Positions 61,001-64,000 of a stretch of DNA of 64,000 nucleotides are shown in pieces; position 1 is the first letter of the stretch; each line of letters opens with the position of its first letter. Position numbers and translations under genes: made by a program. Below the pieces are notes generated by a model that worked only from the letters and a program-made list of their open reading frames with translations, ran no database searches and had not been told where the DNA came from. The stretch is from Terriglobales bacterium (GTDB taxonomy: Bacteria; Acidobacteriota; Terriglobia; Terriglobales; Acidobacteriaceae): the NCBI GenBank assembly GCA_035561515.1, contig DATMXP010000047.1, positions 23,824 through 87,823 on the forward strand, in the 5' to 3' direction.

Positions 61001-61340
61001 CCGGCGCCGTCACCGTAATCGTCACCGACGTGCTCACGCCCGCCGACGTCACCGTCAACGTCGTTGTTCCCTGGCCCACGCTCGTGACCAGTCCATTCGC
61101 GATGGTCGCCACCGCCGGGTTCGACGATGTCCACGTCACTCCGCTCAGCGGAGAACTCGTTTGGTTGTTGTAGTTTCCCAGCGCCGTCAGTTGCAGGGTT
61201 CGGCCCAGCACCACCGACGTCGATGGACTTTGAATACTTATCGATTGAAGAGTAGGAGTGCTAGGACCGTCACCACCACATCCCCACATCACGACCAGTC
61301 CCATAAGCACAGCAATACAACCGAGCCGCTTCACAGACAT
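58002..61340 (-). CDS. Large lipoprotein with four BIG2 domains and a beta-propeller
   Basis: A protein of 1112 residues, with GGAGG six bases before ATG 61340. The lipobox ends at C21 (VMWGC), so the mature protein should be a lipoprotein anchored in the envelope. Four bacterial Ig-like BIG2 domains follow at ~30-112, 115-198, 200-292 and 295-385 (each with LTATARYTNNT-like and TITVTA-like strands). Residues ~390-1112 form seven or more blades of a lactonase-like/YVTN propeller (FSPDGKRLYVADGSG, FTPDSKYAYVVGSDSG, HPSGKFVYLVQYG). Ig repeats plus propeller suggest a surface adhesion or binding protein. The Ig part has high nucleotide-level repetition. Confidence 0.88.
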   Translation of the reverse strand: MSVKRLGCIAVLMGLVVMWGCGGDGPSTPTLQSISIQSPSTSVVLGRTLQLTALGNYNNQTSSPLSGVTWTSSNPAVATIANGLVTSVGQGTTTLTVTSAGVSTSVTITVTAPEVTQVDVAPATQQINVGQTHQLTATARYTNNTSADVTTQATWTSADTTKVSVAAGLVNGVAAGASITVSAQFGGKTGTASITVTAPVLQSLSMSPVNASVVQGTSIHMTVTGTMSDSSAAPPAALANIVWQSSDNAKATVVSEVTGPAMQVSGVSTGHVTITASLGSVTISTGLDVIAPSVTQVEISPSTQTMNVGSTFQFTATARYNNDDAVDVTGQATWESSDTSKVEIGYSGTAGLAYGVAATGGTNATISATFGGKTGTAGVGVVVPVTVNYGGFVYAMAQNSTDHALHIFTVQDDGRLNIVMNVSPLDILISLSQKQVHLAMHPSKEFLAILYRPVTCDSTSTGFLGLYRIHTLSGVPYRVQGSPFALENPCPTQLSFSPDGKRLYVADGSGHTAQECTTMACESTIKTYAFNAFSGTIGGSQSSVTMPGRDVSHIAFTPDSKYAYVVGSDSGGDGANVMYAYSVDATTGALTQVTGSPYAPWKYGQYATVDSTGTRLFAQDGNISQILFYDIAADTGALSSFGSMQNTASKTMAFDPVNQWMYASVWSGTDASISSYQYNPTTGALTYKKSFAESSEWPVTLAVHPLGGVVYSGTSNGKLNVYSVDATGGDVSKLQSNLLWKTETTPDVAYAPKAASDGFLFSFGNYNPLSAVLVDDTGSFAGIPSYSIADPNNYEPQFVVSNALGHMFVSYRYGLPSRMASFLVNRNTGSVTKAGSIDFPSNIPNIAPHPSGKFVYLVQYGENYEVFIDKVDVNPETAEFTSGSTRLITIPNTYPGGFTSEGMKLNSAGTVLYFVTRDYNTVDGAENIIFHVRTYSVDPNTGALTEMQDVHSTKRLVETMTFDSTGKFLYIPAWEFGTYNDSLEIYSVGQDGTVALSSSLASGKLAEPPTRLRSTNGYLFIGWSDYGGGIKVYSVNPTTGVPTKVAETERANFPDFVVNDDGSRVYVLGYEGSSPAFQAYRVDLTSSVLTKTSSISLYPNGTYQGMVYIKKP

Positions 61341-61568
61341 GAACCGCCTCCGGTAAATTGAACTTTTGACTGCTGTACAGAAGGGGAGTAGGCGCTAATT
61401 CTTGTCTTTCGTGTTGGTCTGCCGATGTGCTCCGGCGCACTAACGGCAGTGACAAGCCCAACCTTCGTCACCCCCGCCTTTTGTGCCCTTTTCCACCATC
61501 CCGGACGCTCTATTCCCATCATGGGCCGCTACGGCGTAATCTAGTAGTTCGCCCGAGGAGCCAATTTC
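61341..61568. promoter_or_regulatory. Divergent control region between the lipoprotein gene and glyA
   Basis: These 228 bases hold both promoters. I saw no glycine, THF or other known riboswitch pattern. GAGGAG precedes the glyA ATG. Confidence 0.4.
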
Positions 61569-62849
61569 ATGTCCAACTGGATGTCCCGCCCTCTTTCGCA
61601 AGTTGATCCCGCCGTCGCCGCCGCCATCGACAACGAAGTCCGCCGCCAGCACGAAGGACTCGAGCTCATCGCTTCCGAAAATTTCGTCAGCGAAGCCGTG
61701 CTCGAAGCCATGGGTTCGGTCTTCACCAACAAGTACGCGGAAGGGTATCCCGGCAAGCGCTATTACGGCGGATGCGAGTTCACCGACGTCGTCGAGAACC
61801 TCGCCCGCGACCGCGCCAAGCAACTCTTCGGAGCCGAGCACGCCAACGTGCAGCCGCACTCCGGCTCCACGGCCAACATGGAAGCCTACGGCGCCGTGCT
61901 CAAGCCCGGAGACACCATCCTCGGCCTGAACCTCGCCCACGGCGGCCACCTCACCCACGGACACCACCTCAACTTTTCCGGCAAGACCTACAAGATCGTC
62001 CCCTACGGCGTAACCAAGGACACTGAAACCATCGACTACGACGAGCTTGAGCAGATCGCCGAGCGCGAGCGCCCCAAGCTGATCGTCGGCGGTGGCAGCG
62101 CCTATCCGCGCACCATCGACTTCGCCCGTATGCGCCAGATCGCCGACAAAGTCGGTGCCCTCTACATGGTCGACATGGCCCACTTCGCCGGACTCGTCGC
62201 CGGCGCCGCGCACCCCTCGCCCGTGCCGCACGCCCACATCGTCACCACCACCACGCACAAAACGCTGCGCGGCCCGCGCGCCGGCATGATCCTCTCCAAG
62301 CAGGAATTCGCCGCCGCCATCGACAAGGAAGTCTTCCCCGGCGACCAGGGCGGACCGCTCGTCCACATCGTCGCCGCCAAGGCCGTCTGCTTCCTCGAAG
62401 CCATGCAGCCCGAGTTCAAGGACTACGCCCGCCAGATCGTCGCCAACGCCAAGTCCCTCGCCGCCGTGCTCGCCGAAGAAGGCTTCCGCATCATCTCCGG
62501 AGGCACCGACACGCACCTTATGCTCGTCGACGTCTTCTCCGCCGGCATGCTCGGCAGCGAAGCCGAAAAGGCCCTCGGCGAAGCCGGCATCACCGTCAAC
62601 AAGAACGCCATCCCCTTCGACACCAATCCGCCCATGAAGCCCAGCGGCATCCGCCTCGGCTCACCGGCCTGCACCACTCGCGGTATGAAGGAGGTTGAGT
62701 TCCGCCAGATCGGACACTGGATCGCCGACGCGCTCCGCCATCGTACCGAGCCCGATCGCCTCGCGCGCATCCGCCGCCAGGTCAACGAACTAGCCGACGC
62801 CTACCCGCTCTACCCCGAGCGCCGCGCCAAAGCACTGGCCGGTGTGTAG
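61569..62849 (+). CDS. glyA: Serine hydroxymethyltransferase
   Basis: A protein of 426 residues, the normal length, with GAGGAG before ATG 61569. The PLP lysine is in TTTTHKTLRGPR. Other family segments: ELIASENFVSEAVLEAMGSV, TNKYAEGYPGKRYYGGCE, NVQPHSGSTANMEAY, HGHHLNFSGK, VDMAHFAGLVAG and GSPACTTRGM. It interconverts serine and glycine with tetrahydrofolate and feeds one-carbon units to purine, thymidylate and methionine synthesis. Codon use is strongly C-ending. The 88-bp repeat array starts 26 bases after its stop. Confidence 0.97.
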   Translation: MSNWMSRPLSQVDPAVAAAIDNEVRRQHEGLELIASENFVSEAVLEAMGSVFTNKYAEGYPGKRYYGGCEFTDVVENLARDRAKQLFGAEHANVQPHSGSTANMEAYGAVLKPGDTILGLNLAHGGHLTHGHHLNFSGKTYKIVPYGVTKDTETIDYDELEQIAERERPKLIVGGGSAYPRTIDFARMRQIADKVGALYMVDMAHFAGLVAGAAHPSPVPHAHIVTTTTHKTLRGPRAGMILSKQEFAAAIDKEVFPGDQGGPLVHIVAAKAVCFLEAMQPEFKDYARQIVANAKSLAAVLAEEGFRIISGGTDTHLMLVDVFSAGMLGSEAEKALGEAGITVNKNAIPFDTNPPMKPSGIRLGSPACTTRGMKEVEFRQIGHWIADALRHRTEPDRLARIRRQVNELADAYPLYPERRAKALAGV

Positions 62850-62874
62850 TAAAAGAGTTGGGTGGTGTGTAGGT

Positions 62875-62990
62875 GTCATCCTGAGGCGAAGCCGAAGGAC
62901 CTATGCACTTGGCTGGAAGCAACCACAGATGTTCAGGACGGGTGCTGCGCTAATAACGATGTCATGCTGAGCCGCAGCCGAAGCACCTAT
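62875..62990 (+). repeat. Repeat array, units 1 and 2 (left flank of the GIY-YIG gene)
   Basis: Unit 1 begins at 62875 and unit 2 at 62961 (86 bp apart). Each starts with GTCATnCTGAGnCGnAGCCG followed by AAGnACCTATG. Unit 2 is more diverged and contains the stop codon of the GIY-YIG gene at 62987-62989. Confidence 0.85.
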
Positions 62991-63331
62991 GTATTTGAAT
63001 TCGGCAGCTCTTTCCGCACCAGCGGCGGAAGGGGCTTCCCCCACTCTTCACTCAAGTCCTTCCACTCCGGGTTTTTCGACACGATTAACGCAATCTTCTT
63101 GATCCGCGTCCATCCCTTGATCTGCTTTTCTCTCCCGATCGCCAGCCCCGGCTCTGGCCACTGCTCGAAGTAAGCCAACCGGTCGACCTTGTACTTCGAG
63201 GCGAACCCCTTGTAGACATGGTTCTTGTGCTGCCAAACCCGCGCCTCGAGATTAGAGGTCATCCCGGTGTACAAAGTCTTCGAGCGGTTGGTCATGATGT
63301 AGACGTAATAAAACTTAGGACCCCGATACAT
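62987..63331 (-). CDS. GIY-YIG nuclease-domain protein embedded in a repeat array
   Basis: A protein of 114 residues from ATG 63331 (MYRGPKFYYVYIMTN); the frame upstream is not conserved-looking. The single-domain GIY-YIG fold shows YYVYIMTN (GIY half), LYTGMTSNLEARVWQH (YIG half, with catalytic Arg) and AIGREKQIKGW with the metal-binding Glu (~E69). This is the UPF0213/YhbQ-like size class. Active-site residues seem intact. It lies antisense inside the tandem repeat array, and its last codons plus stop come from repeat unit 2. That arrangement suggests that the gene travels with or acts on the repeats. Ribosome-binding site weak. Confidence 0.85.
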   Translation of the reverse strand: MYRGPKFYYVYIMTNRSKTLYTGMTSNLEARVWQHKNHVYKGFASKYKVDRLAYFEQWPEPGLAIGREKQIKGWTRIKKIALIVSKNPEWKDLSEEWGKPLPPLVRKELPNSNT

Positions 63332-63414
63332 GGTGGTTCGCTGCTCTCGGCATGACCTTACCGTCGCCCACCACGGACGGTCTGTGACGCACTTCACGCC
63401 AGCGTGATACCGAT
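63332..63414. other. Spacer between the GIY-YIG gene and the main repeat array
   Basis: These 83 bases contain the presumed promoter of the GIY-YIG gene. No repeat unit is recognisable until 63415. Confidence 0.4.
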
Positions 63415-63945
63415 GTCATGCGGATGAGGACGCGCTCACACCGATTGTCATCCTGAGGCGAAGCCGAAGGACCCATGCACTTTGGCGTGCGCACAGCCCA
63501 GATGCTCACGCGAGCGGCTGTGCTCGCACCGATTGTCATCCTGAGGCGAAGCCGAAGGACCCATGCACTTTGGCGTGCGCACAGCCCAGATGCTCACGCG
63601 TGGCAATGTGCCCACACTGATTGTCATCCTGAGGCGAAGCCGAAGCACCCATGCACTTGGCGTGTGCACAGCACCGGTCCTCACGCGTGGCGATGTGCCC
63701 ACACTGATTGTCATCCTGAGGCGAAGCCGAAGGACCCATGCACTTTGGCGTGCGCACAGCCCAGATGCTCACGCGTGGCAATGTGCCCACCCCGATGTCA
63801 TCCTGAGGCGAAGCCGAAGGACCTATGCACTTGGCGTGCGCTCAGCACAGGTGTTCACGCTAAACGCTGTGCTCACACCGATCGTCATCCTGAGGCGAAG
63901 CCGAAGGACCTCTGTACTTCGCAGTAACCACAGGTGTTCAGGGCG
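63415..63945 (+). repeat. Tandem repeat array, 87-88 bp units
   Basis: After a degenerate start at 63415, full units begin with GTCATCCTGAGGCGAAGCCG at 63447, 63535, 63623, 63710, 63797 and 63884, spaced 88, 88, 87, 87 and 87 bp. The common unit continues with AAGGACCCATGCACTTTGGC, GTGCGCACAGCCCAGATG, CTCACGCG and a variable TGGCAATGTGCCCACAC. The GTGCGCAC core is palindromic. The final unit ends in AACCACAGGTGTTCAGG, which resembles the end of unit 1 at 62920-62937, so first and last units share a border. Units lack unique spacers, so this is not CRISPR. Confidence 0.92.
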
Positions 63946-64000
63946 AAACCCCTAGCCGTTTCTCCAGCGCCCCCAATATCCCCTCCCACCCCTTCCGTGT
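63938..64000 (-). CDS. C-terminus of a gene entering from the right edge (possibly SRPBCC/AHSA1)
   Basis: The minus strand is open from base 64000 to TGA at 63940-63938, encoding ...RKGWEGILGALEKRLGVSP. The KGWxxxLxxLexxL pattern is like the last helix of AHSA1/SRPBCC lipid-binding proteins. Only about 20 residues are visible, so the call is weak. The stop lies at the right border of the repeat array. Confidence 0.4.
   Translation of the reverse strand, partial: TRKGWEGILGALEKRLGVSP

Noticed and set aside
61341..61568. Glycine or THF riboswitch upstream of glyA
   Set aside because: I found no tandem aptamer pattern or THF consensus in the 228 bases; GAGGAG and a plain spacer only.
61440..62516. 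358-codon minus-strand frame antisense to glyA
   Set aside because: It is the mirror of strongly C-ending codons in glyA; the protein is low-complexity Gly/Asp/Glu/Val without known motifs.
63415..63945. CRISPR array
   Set aside because: The whole 87-88 bp unit is repeated. There are no unique spacers of constant size, and no cas genes are in the window.
63475..63955. Two overlapping open frames of 130-150 codons on the plus strand through the right-end array
   Set aside because: They only read the tandem repeat (recurring HPEAKPKD and ILRRSRR). There is no start signal, and the unit length (87-88 bp) is not kept in frame.

Overview
The window is about 60% GC and densely coded, and it reads as a chromosomal segment of an Acidobacteriota genome (Terriglobia/Koribacter-like). 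The evidence is the mix of families: two Oar-like TonB-dependent receptors with N-terminal carboxypeptidase-regulatory domains, a VWFA-related secreted protein of acidobacterial type, a DUF4388 response regulator, a lipoprotein with Ig-like repeats and a beta-propeller, lipid A genes (fabZ-lpxA, lpxI), plant-polymer glycosidases (GH30, GH27), and the interspersed-repeat litter typical of these genomes. This assignment is an inference from gene content.

Layout. 1-1.9 kb: a truncated glycosyltransferase and a CPBP protease. 1.9-5.2 kb: an AT-richer accessory pocket with an HNH nuclease plus a small partner ORF, a tiny membrane protein and a mosaic of dispersed repeats. 5.2-10.2 kb: TonB receptor and MFS transporter. 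10.3-12.0 kb: a complete perR-ahpC-ahpD peroxide-stress unit with a Fur-type box. 12.2-15.9 kb: a second receptor behind a strongly foldable leader. 16.4-22.6 kb: dnaA (without dnaN), der, a DinG-like helicase and dus. 23-31 kb: GH30, a BON protein under a perfect palindrome, a PilZ regulator, a YbaK-like deacylase, asnA, a cyclase-family protein and a cupin. 31-35.2 kb: a molybdenum-cofactor operon (moeA-moaC-response regulator-mog) ending in a phosphodiester glycosidase gene. 35.3-38.4 kb: a TPR protein and queD/queE/queC for preQ0. 38.6-44.2 kb: GH27, VWFA protein, frr, HAD, M20 peptidase. 44.3-48 kb: fabZ-lpxA, a GAF-ANTAR regulator with possible RNA-target structures nearby, lpxI. 48-58 kb: a GlxA-type regulator without a normal start codon, isochorismatase, a doubled ThyX-like protein with degenerate signatures, YhaM-like exonuclease, FKBP, cysE, NadR-like kinase, GT1 glycosyltransferase, GNAT. 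58-64 kb: a 1112-residue lipoprotein, glyA, and an 87-88 bp tandem repeat array that encloses a GIY-YIG endonuclease gene.

The most promising undescribed signals are: (i) the GIY-YIG gene embedded in, and taking its stop codon from, the repeat array, with a related motif inserted at 2416-2440 into a second repeat whose unoccupied version is at 4091-4166; (ii) the nested-stem leader at 12240-12306 upstream of a TonB receptor; (iii) a hexaloop hairpin with ANTAR-target features at 46850-46871, upstream of a gene pair ending in an ANTAR protein; (iv) the HNH nuclease plus small ORF pair. Several genes appear to be leaderless, with a -10-like hexamer 6-9 nt before ATG.
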